From positions 1-64,000 of the forward strand of contig NZ_RQPJ01000005.1 of NCBI RefSeq assembly GCF_003957295.1: a stretch of DNA of 64,000 nt. Direction: 5' to 3'. Origin of the DNA: Arenibacter aquaticus (GTDB taxonomy: Bacteria > Bacteroidota > Bacteroidia > Flavobacteriales > Flavobacteriaceae). The position numbers and the translations under genes are program-made. How positions within the stretch are numbered: position 1 is the stretch's first letter; each line of letters opens with the position of its first letter. The notes beneath the pieces were generated by a model that made no database searches, had not been told where the DNA came from, and saw only the letters and a list, made by a program, of their open reading frames with translations. Positions 34,132-42,157 of the stretch are shown here, piece after piece.

Positions 34132-36009
34132 TTAATTGGGTATTTTCCTAACTTTATCCAACCATGTGAATTTAAGAATAGCCGATGTAAGAACAAACAC
34201 CGCCAAAGCAATTAATGCCTTTGGATAGTCACGGATCATAAAATATATAGGCAGTACAATCATACTGGACTGCCACACAATTCCAACCACACAGTTCATC
34301 ATATCCCACCAAAATTCATTGTTCTTTTGAAAGCTGGGGTCTTCAGCCTTTAAATCCTTATATATTGGATTCCACCATCCCCATGGCCTTACATTTTTAT
34401 AGAATGATTTTAAAATTTCCCTATCTGTAGGGGCACTTAAATAGGTCCCCAAAAACGACCCCAATAAAGAAACCCCAAAAATTATAGGAAATAGGTATAT
34501 AGCATGGATATGGGAAAGATTGTACAAAATACTATCCTCTATAAAATTGCCCTTATTCTGATCCAGTACAAATTGCAAGGAAGCAATGACCAAACCGGAG
34601 AGCATGCCCCAAAAATAACCCCAGCCGTTAAATCGCCACCATATCCATTTTAGAAAATTAGCAGCCACATAACCTCCAAACAGGGCACTGGTAATCCAAA
34701 GGGTAAGTGAGTTAATAGAATCTGCAAAGAACCCCATGAATACCCCTAAAAACACCACGACAAAAGAAGCGATATGACTGGCCTTAATATAATGTTTATG
34801 GGAGGCCTCGGGCTTAAAATATTTTTTATAAATATCATTGACCAGATATGCGGGACCGGCATTGACAAAGGCTGAAAAGGTAGACATAAAGGCCGCCAAC
34901 AAACCAGCCAACAACAACCCCTTTATTCCCACGGGAACGTGAAAATTGATCACTTTGGGCAAAATAACTTCCATATCCCCACCTGTTAAGGAGGTATCTG
35001 AAACCATACCGGGCGTCAGTACTACAAGGGCTATTACCACAATACCTGTAATAAGCAGATAACGTGGTATAAACAACACCAAATTGGTAAATCCGCTCAT
35101 ATATGCAGCTTCCTTAACGGTCTTGGTAGATAAAATTCGCTGAAGATCATAACTTGGCGTTGGCCCGGCAATACTTGCAAAAAAGCCTTTGAAAAGGGTC
35201 ATCCCTATCAAGGCCCCGAACATTTTATACCCTTCAGAATCTATCAAATCATTAAAGGCCTGAAATTCCCGGTCCCAATGGGTACCCAATTCCCAGCCAA
35301 AAAATACATTCTTCCATTCGGCACTTATTACCGAATTTATTTCCACATCGGTAAAGGCAAAAAAGGCGTAACCGGCAACAAGGATTCCGGCGATAACCAT
35401 AATAATATATTGTAATACCTCCGTAGCCACTACAGAGAACATCCCTCCCTTTACCGTATAAATAGTAGTGAGGAAAATAATGATCACGGCATAGGTCTGC
35501 TCTGAGGTCAACAAAAGCATGTCTCCCAAATGAACAGCTAAATCCCATGGTAAAATTATAGTTAAGAACTTACCTACCCCTTCAAAGAAATAAGCAATAA
35601 ACCCAACGGCAGCTACAATGGCAAATACGGCAACTATACTATGCGAGGCCCTTCCGGCCCTATCATCCCCAAAACGGGTTAATATCCACTCCGAACCTGT
35701 CATAATGTTAGACCTCCTAATCCAGACGGCCAAAAACATCATGACAAAAATTTGATTCCATATTGGCCATAGCCACATGAACATAAAGCTTTTTACGCCA
35801 TAAAGGAATAAAATCCCTACCATCCAGGCGGTTCCGGAAACATCAAACATTCCCGAGCCATTACTGAGCCCCAAATAATACCATTTAATATTATTCCCTC
35901 CCAAGAAATACGACTTAAGGCCCTTTGAGGCTTTTTTTGAAACCCATATACCCACAAAGAGCGTAAGTACTACATAAACAATAATTATCGATATATCAAT
36001 TACATTCAT
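34132..36009 (-). CDS. Sodium:solute symporter (SSS family)
   Basis: A 625-residue inner-membrane protein with about 14 hydrophobic segments. SSS features include the N-terminal ISKKASKGLKSYFLGGNN region, GLSNGSGMFDVSGTAWM, and GLLLAGLLAAFMSTFSAFVNAGPAYLVND, the conserved segment of the sodium-site helix. It is the first gene of the glycosidase operon and precedes GH130 by 164 bp, so it probably takes up a released monosaccharide or the Man-GlcNAc disaccharide feeding GH130. The substrate is inferred only. It diverges from the LytS-type kinase gene across a 318-bp spacer. Confidence 0.93.
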   Translation of the reverse strand: MNVIDISIIIVYVVLTLFVGIWVSKKASKGLKSYFLGGNNIKWYYLGLSNGSGMFDVSGTAWMVGILFLYGVKSFMFMWLWPIWNQIFVMMFLAVWIRRSNIMTGSEWILTRFGDDRAGRASHSIVAVFAIVAAVGFIAYFFEGVGKFLTIILPWDLAVHLGDMLLLTSEQTYAVIIIFLTTIYTVKGGMFSVVATEVLQYIIMVIAGILVAGYAFFAFTDVEINSVISAEWKNVFFGWELGTHWDREFQAFNDLIDSEGYKMFGALIGMTLFKGFFASIAGPTPSYDLQRILSTKTVKEAAYMSGFTNLVLFIPRYLLITGIVVIALVVLTPGMVSDTSLTGGDMEVILPKVINFHVPVGIKGLLLAGLLAAFMSTFSAFVNAGPAYLVNDIYKKYFKPEASHKHYIKASHIASFVVVFLGVFMGFFADSINSLTLWITSALFGGYVAANFLKWIWWRFNGWGYFWGMLSGLVIASLQFVLDQNKGNFIEDSILYNLSHIHAIYLFPIIFGVSLLGSFLGTYLSAPTDREILKSFYKNVRPWGWWNPIYKDLKAEDPSFQKNNEFWWDMMNCVVGIVWQSSMIVLPIYFMIRDYPKALIALAVFVLTSAILKFTWLDKVRKIPN

Positions 36010-36327
36010 TAAACTCCTGTTTTAAGGGTTATTAAATAGTATATTCACCAGCTATCTTTGAAGTGCCAAAAGTTAAAAAGAAGGTATTATGCCATGTTTT
36101 TTCTTAGCAAAAGACAACTACTCTATTTTTTTTTATAAATTCCCCAAATTTTCATGGTGGGGTTGGCCGCAATCATATTTTTACACGAAAAATTACAAGT
36201 GTTTGCGGCTTTCAGAATTAAATATTTGATTTTTTTCAGGGAAGGAGAATAAATTTAGACCAACAACCAAACCGTAAAGCCAAACGCCTTTATTTGGAAA
36301 CAACCACACCGTGAACTAAGCATTCAA
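36010..36327. promoter_or_regulatory. Divergent promoter region, symporter operon / kinase-regulator
   Basis: A 318-bp spacer between divergent starts. It holds the shared motif copy at 36254-36267 and AT-rich tracts. No coding frame. No clear TTTG-N19-TAnnTTTG promoter is visible on either strand. Confidence 0.5.
36254..36267 (-). promoter_or_regulatory. Shared 14-bp locus motif, copy 3 (symporter/kinase spacer)
   Basis: GTTGTTGGTCTAAA on the minus strand. It matches the susC copies at 11 of 14 positions, and the next bases outward (ACAACCAA on plus) match copy 1 too. It is 244 bp upstream of the symporter ATG in the same relative orientation, and 60 bp upstream of the kinase in reverse. 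Confidence 0.45.
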
Positions 36328-37404
36328 ATGAATATGGGGTATCAAAATATATTGGGTAAGAAGAGCTATGGAGAATTCAGCATTAATTACCGACACCATA
36401 TAGTTTTTTGGTTGGTTTATATACTTTTCAACATTTTTAGATGGGGCAACGTACACCATGACTTTGTGTATTCACTAAAAACCAACTTATTGGGATTCCC
36501 CATCCATATGGCCCTAGCCTACCTCAATATTTATTTTTTAATGCCCAGGTTTGTATATACAAAAAAATATTTGACCTACACCCTGTTACTGCTGGCGTCC
36601 TTATACATAGGTCTGCTTATAAAATTTAATCTGACCTATTACCTTGTAAGTACCAATGTAATGCCAGAGTGGGGAGGCACCGAAAGCCTAACCCTAAATT
36701 ACGCTATTGTAACCATGTTAGGGGAACTGTACGTTATGTCTTTTGTAACAGCTATAAAAATCACGGTAGATTGGCTCAACGAAAGTCGCAAGCTGCACGA
36801 GGTGGAAAAAAGACAACTGACCACAGAATTAAAATTCCTAAGATCCCAAGTCTCCCCACATTTTTTCTTCAACACCCTGAACAACATCTATTCACTAACC
36901 CTGGAAAAATCGGACAGGGCCCCACAGATTGTACTGCGGTTATCAGAATTAATGCGTTATTTATTATATTCAACAGATAAGCCTTATCAGGACCTAACCA
37001 AGGAAATTGAATGCATTCAGAACTACATCGATTTGGAACGTATCAGGTTCGATAAATCCTTAAATATAGACATGAACGTGTCTGGAGAGGTAGAGGGCAA
37101 GGGAATAGCCCCAATGCTCCTTATTCCATTTGTTGAAAATTGCTTCAAACATGGGGCCAATAAAAGTATTGGCGAAGTACAGATAAAAATTAATCTAGAA
37201 GTTGTAGACAATATCTTAAAATTTGAAGTCAGCAATAACATTCCCCAAAACACAAAGGAAAATATAATGCCTACCACTGAAGGGGGCATAGGACTTACAA
37301 ATGTAAAAAAGCGATTGGAAATAGGCTACGAACCCAATGACTACGACCTATCTATATTTGAAGAAGATGAAATGTTTAATGTTATTCTGAAATTAAAAGT
37401 GTAA
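36328..37404 (+). CDS. LytS/YehU-type sensor histidine kinase
   Basis: A 358-residue inner-membrane kinase. Four N-terminal hydrophobic segments (about 25-40, 52-72, 82-108, 122-145) are followed by a His_kinase domain with phospho-acceptor His178 in LRSQVSPHFFFNTLNN, N box FVENCFKHG (Asn271) and GGIGLTNVKKRL. There is no large periplasmic sensor, so the signal is probably sensed in or near the membrane. The stop TAA overlaps the regulator's ATG by one base, giving a coupled pair. It diverges from the symporter operon, which makes PUL control plausible but unproven. Confidence 0.93.
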   Translation: MNMGYQNILGKKSYGEFSINYRHHIVFWLVYILFNIFRWGNVHHDFVYSLKTNLLGFPIHMALAYLNIYFLMPRFVYTKKYLTYTLLLLASLYIGLLIKFNLTYYLVSTNVMPEWGGTESLTLNYAIVTMLGELYVMSFVTAIKITVDWLNESRKLHEVEKRQLTTELKFLRSQVSPHFFFNTLNNIYSLTLEKSDRAPQIVLRLSELMRYLLYSTDKPYQDLTKEIECIQNYIDLERIRFDKSLNIDMNVSGEVEGKGIAPMLLIPFVENCFKHGANKSIGEVQIKINLEVVDNILKFEVSNNIPQNTKENIMPTTEGGIGLTNVKKRLEIGYEPNDYDLSIFEEDEMFNVILKLKV

Positions 37405-38120
37405 TGAGTATGAAGGCCATATTAATAGATGATGAACCACTAGCAATCAATGTACTAAAAAATTATATTGACCAAATCAAGGAATTACAACTAATACAAA
37501 CCTTTACCAATGCCATTGACGCCTCTACTTTTTTACAGAGAAATGAGGTAGATATTATTTTCTTGGACATTAATATGCCCATAATGAACGGATTGGACCT
37601 TCTAGGTGCCTTAAATTCCAAGGCTATGGTTGTTATGACTACAGCCCATGAAGAATATGCCTTAAAGAGTTATGAGTTGGAGGCCATAGATTATTTAGTA
37701 AAACCTATTCCGTTTCCCAGATTTCTAAAAACCATACATCGCATTATAAAACTCCGGGAAGGACTCCCCAATAGCAATACCCAGACCAAAAGTGAAAATC
37801 CAAGTATTTTCATAAAGATAGACAAGAAAAAACTGCAGAAAATTTATTTGGACGACATCATTGTCATAGAGAGCTTAAAAGATTATATCCGCATTAAGAC
37901 CAAATCCAACAAATTTATAATACATAAGACATTAAGTAGTTTTACCGATGAACTTCCTTCGGACAAATTCATTAGAATACATAGATCCTACACTGTGGCC
38001 ATAGACAAAATTGAAGCCGTTGAGGGGAACAGTCTTGAAGTTCAAGGGATACGATACACTATAGGCAGAAGTTACCTGAATGAGGTCAAGGGAAAAATAT
38101 TAAATGAAGATTCGGAATAA
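37404..38120 (+). CDS. LytTR family response regulator
   Basis: A 238-residue regulator. A receiver domain with acidic pocket Asp9-Asp10 and phospho-Asp55 in IIFLDINMPIMNG, and Lys in DYLVKPIPF, is followed by a LytTR DNA-binding domain (about 130-235; IFIKIDKKKLQKIYLDDI, DKFIRIHRSYTVAIDKI). LytTR proteins bind promoters to activate transcription. Four copies of a 14-bp motif upstream of the PUL and cytochrome units are candidate targets. The flanking cytochrome operon starts 152 bp downstream on the same strand. Confidence 0.93.
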   Translation: MSMKAILIDDEPLAINVLKNYIDQIKELQLIQTFTNAIDASTFLQRNEVDIIFLDINMPIMNGLDLLGALNSKAMVVMTTAHEEYALKSYELEAIDYLVKPIPFPRFLKTIHRIIKLREGLPNSNTQTKSENPSIFIKIDKKKLQKIYLDDIIVIESLKDYIRIKTKSNKFIIHKTLSSFTDELPSDKFIRIHRSYTVAIDKIEAVEGNSLEVQGIRYTIGRSYLNEVKGKILNEDSE

Positions 38121-38197
38121 TAGATTTCGCTTTATCCGACGTATTTTATCAAATAACAATTAAGATTAGTACTATTCTCATTTAGCTTTTCTTATAT

Positions 38198-38211
38198 GTT
38201 GTTAGTCGAAA
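38198..38211 (+). promoter_or_regulatory. Shared 14-bp locus motif, copy 4 (cytochrome operon)
   Basis: GTTGTTAGTCGAAA in coding orientation, 61 bp upstream of the first operon gene. It matches the susC copies at 11 of 14 positions and has the same orientation to its gene. The sequence TAAATATTTG ~20 bp downstream could be the matching -7 region. Confidence 0.45.
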
Positions 38212-38272
38212 AATAATCGTTAAATATTTGTAAATAACATAAATTCACAGGGCTTGTATTAACAATAAACAA

Positions 38273-40645
38273 ATGCCCATTAAATCCAATCATAATTTAT
38301 TATCGATATCACGATTAGGTATTTTACCCATTCTATACTTTGCTATGGCAGTATCAACGGTCAGCTGTACTTCTGGCGTTAAAACTACTGTGGCTATAAA
38401 TTCCAACTCTGCACAGGTCACTATTCCTGACAAAATAGATTTCACCTTCCATGTAAAGCCCATTTTGTCGGATCGTTGCTTTAAATGTCACGGACCGGAC
38501 AAGAATGCCATAGAGGGCGGACTCTCCCTTCATACCGCCGAGGGTGCCTATATAGCGTTGGGCAAAAACAAGGACCACCACGCTATTGTACCTGGAAACT
38601 TGGAAAAGAGTGAGCTTATAAATAGGATCTATACCTCTGACGAATCCCTATTGATGCCCCCACCAGAATCTAACCTAGTCCTGGAAGAACACGAAAAGGA
38701 AATCCTAAAAAAATGGATAGAACAAGGTGCTGAATACAAGACTCACTGGGCTTTCATCGCTCCCGAAAAACCAGAAGTACCCAAAATAAAGCAAGCTAAT
38801 TGGGGGAATAATGAAATTGATCAATTTGTTTTATCAAAACTGAAGGAAAACGGATTGGCGCCCAATAAAAAAGCTTCCAAAGAAAAATTGCTACGACGTG
38901 TTTTTTTCGACCTTACCGGATTACCTCCGAGTGTTGGACAGATTGAAAAATTTGTTAATAACAATTCACCACTAGCCTACGAGCAGGTTATAGATTCATT
39001 ATTACAAACACAAGACTATGCTGAGCATATGTCGGCCGAATGGATGGATATAGCACGCTACGCGGACACCCATGGGTATCAGGATGATTTTGAACGCATT
39101 ATGTGGCCATGGAGGGACTGGGTTATCCATGCCTTTAGTAAGAACATGCCCTATGACCAATTTGTAACCTATCAACTGGCCGGCGACCTACTTCCCAATG
39201 CAAACGCCGAACAAATATTGGCCACCGGTTTTAACAGAAACCACAAGATCACCTTTGAGGGAGGAGTAATCCCTGAAGAGTATAGAGTAGAATACGTTGA
39301 AGATAGGGCAGTAACCTTTGGAACAGCCTTTCTGGGTCTTACCTTTGAATGCGCCCGTTGCCATGACCATAAGTATGACCCCATTAGCCAAAAAGAACAT
39401 TTTGAACTGTATAGCTTCTTTAACAATATAGACGAGCTTGGGCTAACACCGGGAGGGGCAGGCAAAATTCCCAAACCCTATATGACCATAACCGAAAAAG
39501 AAAAAAACGGGGTACTGAGTTTTGTGCAAATGCAAAAAACCGAAATGAAAGAAATCCCGGTCATGGTCATGAACGAAATGGAAGATATAAGGCCATCATT
39601 TATTTTGAACAGGGGTGTTTATGACCAACCTACTACCCAGGTATATCCCAACACTCCACAATCTATTTTACCCTTTCCAAGCGAATATCCGCAAAATAGA
39701 TTAGGACTGGCCAAGTGGTTGTTCCACAAGGACAATCCCTTAACGGCGCGGGTGGCAGTCAATAGGTTTTGGCAGCGGATGTTCGGAAACGGATTGGTAG
39801 CCTCCTCATTTGACTTTGGTAATCAAGGCTCCTTACCCACCCACCCAAAACTATTGGATTTTTTAGCCATCAAATTCCGGGAAGAGGGTTGGGATACCCG
39901 AAAAATATTAAAGTACATTGCCCTTTCGGCGACCTACCAACAAAGCACCGAAGTTACCAAAGAACTACAGGAATTGGACCCTGAAAACCAACTTTTGGCA
40001 CGTGCGCCCCGACTGCGACTTACAGCCGAAGTGATACGTGACCAAGCGCTAAAAATAAGTGGCTTGCTCAACCGTGAAGTAGGAGGCCCCAGTGTAAAAC
40101 CCTATCAACCGTCCGGAATTTGGGAAGCCACTACTGGAGGGGGAGGTGGAAGTACGGCTACCTATGTTACCAGTACTGGGAAAGACCTTTATCGTAAAAG
40201 TCTATATACATTTTGGAAAAGGACGGTTCCTCCACCAAGTATGATGACTTTTGATGCGGCATCCAGGGACCTATGTACCGTGAAGCGCCAGGAAACAAAC
40301 ACCCCCTTACAGGCCTTGGTGCTGCTGAACGACCCACAGCTCATTGAAGCCTCCAGGTTATTGGCAAAAACGGCAATGGACGTCCACATTGAAAAAAGCG
40401 ACCAGATTAGCTTTATTTTTAAACAGGCTACCTCTAGGGATCCCGACGAAGAAGAACTGCACATGCTGGACAATTATTACAGTAGCATGCTGGAGAAAGT
40501 AAAAAACAAAGGTATAGGTGCCGAAGATTATTTGAGCATAGGGGCCTTTGAAGTAAAAGGAGAGTATTCCAAATACAAATTGGCCGCCTTGGCACTGACC
40601 GCCCATTCCATTTTAAATTTAGACGAAACAATAAGTAGAGGCTAA
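38273..40645 (+). CDS. Planctomycete-type cytochrome c / DUF1549 / DUF1553 lipoprotein
   Basis: A 790-residue exported protein with lipobox STVSC (Cys32). It has a PSCyt1 c-type haem domain with CFKCH (69-73) in KPILSDRCFKCHGPD. A PSCyt2/DUF1549 domain follows (DQFVLSKLKENGLAPN; RRVFFDLTGLPPS; ADTHGYQDDFERIMWPWRDWV; CARCHDHKYDPISQ, a second CxxCH). A C-terminal DUF1553 domain (NPLTARVAVNRFWQRMFGNGLV; RETNTPLQALVLLNDPQ) ends the protein. Between the last two it is shorter than many planctomycete members. Function is unknown; two haem motifs suggest redox work outside the cytoplasm. It is the first gene of a three-gene operon with a 2-bp gap to the DUF1501 gene. Confidence 0.9.
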   Translation: MPIKSNHNLLSISRLGILPILYFAMAVSTVSCTSGVKTTVAINSNSAQVTIPDKIDFTFHVKPILSDRCFKCHGPDKNAIEGGLSLHTAEGAYIALGKNKDHHAIVPGNLEKSELINRIYTSDESLLMPPPESNLVLEEHEKEILKKWIEQGAEYKTHWAFIAPEKPEVPKIKQANWGNNEIDQFVLSKLKENGLAPNKKASKEKLLRRVFFDLTGLPPSVGQIEKFVNNNSPLAYEQVIDSLLQTQDYAEHMSAEWMDIARYADTHGYQDDFERIMWPWRDWVIHAFSKNMPYDQFVTYQLAGDLLPNANAEQILATGFNRNHKITFEGGVIPEEYRVEYVEDRAVTFGTAFLGLTFECARCHDHKYDPISQKEHFELYSFFNNIDELGLTPGGAGKIPKPYMTITEKEKNGVLSFVQMQKTEMKEIPVMVMNEMEDIRPSFILNRGVYDQPTTQVYPNTPQSILPFPSEYPQNRLGLAKWLFHKDNPLTARVAVNRFWQRMFGNGLVASSFDFGNQGSLPTHPKLLDFLAIKFREEGWDTRKILKYIALSATYQQSTEVTKELQELDPENQLLARAPRLRLTAEVIRDQALKISGLLNREVGGPSVKPYQPSGIWEATTGGGGGSTATYVTSTGKDLYRKSLYTFWKRTVPPPSMMTFDAASRDLCTVKRQETNTPLQALVLLNDPQLIEASRLLAKTAMDVHIEKSDQISFIFKQATSRDPDEEELHMLDNYYSSMLEKVKNKGIGAEDYLSIGAFEVKGEYSKYKLAALALTAHSILNLDETISRG

Positions 40646-40647
40646 TT

Positions 40648-42141
40648 ATGAGCGAAAAAAAAATAATTGAGGAACGGTCCTTAATTCTAAATAGAAGATC
40701 TTTTTTAGGGAAAACCGCACTTGGCGTTGGAGGGGTGGCATTGGCTTCACTCTTGGGCGCCAACCTGTTTAGAAAAGATGAAAATGGCATCTTAACCAAA
40801 GATGACAGCCTTAACGGAGTAAAAGGTATTTTAAATTCCTTGCACCATCCCGCCAAAGTAAAAAGGGTTATATACCTTTTTCAAAGTGGAGGGCCTTCCC
40901 AATTGGAACTATTTGACCACAAACCTTTGTTGAACAAACGCAGGGGCGAAGATCTGCCCGAATCCATCAGAAACGGACAAAGACTTACCGGCATGACCGC
41001 TGGACAGGACAAATTCCCTCTTGTTGGGTCATTATACAAGTTCAATAAACATGGAAAGAACGGTACAGAGATCAGTGAACTATTGCCATATACCGCAAAA
41101 ATGGTGGATGATCTCTGTATTATAAAATCCATGTATACCGAAGCTATAAACCACGATCCTGCAGTGACCTTTTTTCAAACAGGCTCCCAACAACCGGGAA
41201 GACCAAGCATTGGATCTTGGCTAAGTTATGGGCTCGGCAGCGAAAATGAGAACCTACCTGCCTTTACAGTTTTGTTATCGCGTGGTACCGGAAGACCTAA
41301 CGGTCAGCCGCTCTATACCCGACTATGGGGCAATGGATTCCTACACTCACTACATCAAGGTGTACAGTTCAGGGCAGCCAAGGACCCTGTACTTTACCTA
41401 AACGACCCCAAGGGAATTACCAAAGAAGTTAAACGTGAAATGTTGGATAATATAGCTGCCTTAAACGATAAGCACTATCAAGACAACGGGGATCCTGAGA
41501 TAAAAAGTAGGATTGCCCAATATGAAATGGCGTATAGAATGCAAACTTCGGTCCCCAATGTAATGGACACAGCCAAGGAACCCGATTATATTTACGAAAT
41601 GTATGGCCCAGAGGCCAAAATACCTGGCACTTATGCCGCCAATTGCCTTTTGGCAAGGAGATTGGCAGAACAAGACGTTCGTTTTATCCAATTATATCAC
41701 ATGGGCTGGGATCAACATGACAACCTCCCCGGGGCCATTGCCAAGCAGGCAAAAGATGTAGATCAGGCTTCAGCGGCTTTGGTGGCCGATCTTAAGCAAC
41801 GCGGTTTACTGGAAGATACCTTGGTAATCTGGGGAGGTGAATTTGGCCGTACCAACTATTCACAAGGCCTACTCACCGATACCAATTACGGAAGGGACCA
41901 TCATCCTAGATCATTTACCATGTGGATGGCAGGTGGTGGTATAAAACCAGGAATGGTCTATGGGGAAACCGATGATTTTGGATATAATATTGTTAAGGAT
42001 CCCGTTCACGTGCACGACTTTCAGGCTACCATGTTGCATTTATTGGGCATAGACCATGAAAAGCTAACTTATAAATACCAAGGTAGAAGGTTTAGATTAA
42101 CCGATGTAGAAGGACATATTGTAAAAGATATTCTAACCTAA
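40648..42141 (+). CDS. DUF1501 (sulfatase-like fold) protein with Tat-type signal
   Basis: A 497-residue protein. A twin-arginine-like signal (NRRSFLGKTALGVGG, Arg16-Arg17) is followed by the DUF1501 fold related to alkaline phosphatases/sulfatases. Markers are VIYLFQSGGPSQLELFDHKP, HDPAVTFFQTGSQQPGRPSIGSW, WGGEFGRTNYSQG and GRDHHPRSFTMWMAGGGIKPGM. Tat export implies folding, perhaps with metal, before export. The partner is the haem protein encoded 2 bp upstream; the two families are regularly neighbours. The substrate is unknown. It is not a formylglycine sulfatase, as no C-x-P-S-R motif is visible. Confidence 0.9.
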   Translation: MSEKKIIEERSLILNRRSFLGKTALGVGGVALASLLGANLFRKDENGILTKDDSLNGVKGILNSLHHPAKVKRVIYLFQSGGPSQLELFDHKPLLNKRRGEDLPESIRNGQRLTGMTAGQDKFPLVGSLYKFNKHGKNGTEISELLPYTAKMVDDLCIIKSMYTEAINHDPAVTFFQTGSQQPGRPSIGSWLSYGLGSENENLPAFTVLLSRGTGRPNGQPLYTRLWGNGFLHSLHQGVQFRAAKDPVLYLNDPKGITKEVKREMLDNIAALNDKHYQDNGDPEIKSRIAQYEMAYRMQTSVPNVMDTAKEPDYIYEMYGPEAKIPGTYAANCLLARRLAEQDVRFIQLYHMGWDQHDNLPGAIAKQAKDVDQASAALVADLKQRGLLEDTLVIWGGEFGRTNYSQGLLTDTNYGRDHHPRSFTMWMAGGGIKPGMVYGETDDFGYNIVKDPVHVHDFQATMLHLLGIDHEKLTYKYQGRRFRLTDVEGHIVKDILT

Positions 42142-42157
42142 GCCAACAAGAAATAAA

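Larger units (their letters stand above)
8890..36009 (-). other. Polysaccharide utilisation locus, probably for N-glycans
   Basis: All genes run on the minus strand: symporter, GH130, CBM9-like, GH20, GH92, DUF4838 (GH163 candidate), GH29, then SusC/SusD pair 2, an FG-GAP/UnbV protein and SusC/SusD pair 1. Terminators at 23131-23168, 18064-18087, 14579-14613 and 8834-8865 split it into at least four units. The enzyme set matches fucosylated N-glycans. Family assignments are seen in the sequence; substrate assignment is inference from the combination. Confidence 0.75.

Noticed and set aside
8890-36009. Mannan or fucoidan PUL
   Set aside because: GH130 and GH92 could suggest mannan and GH29 fucoidan, but there are no GH26/GH5 mannanases, no GH107/GH168 and no formylglycine sulfatases; GH20 plus DUF4838 favours N-glycans.
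40648-42141. True sulfatase
   Set aside because: Same superfamily fold, but no C/S-x-P-S-R formylglycine motif; the sequence is DUF1501.
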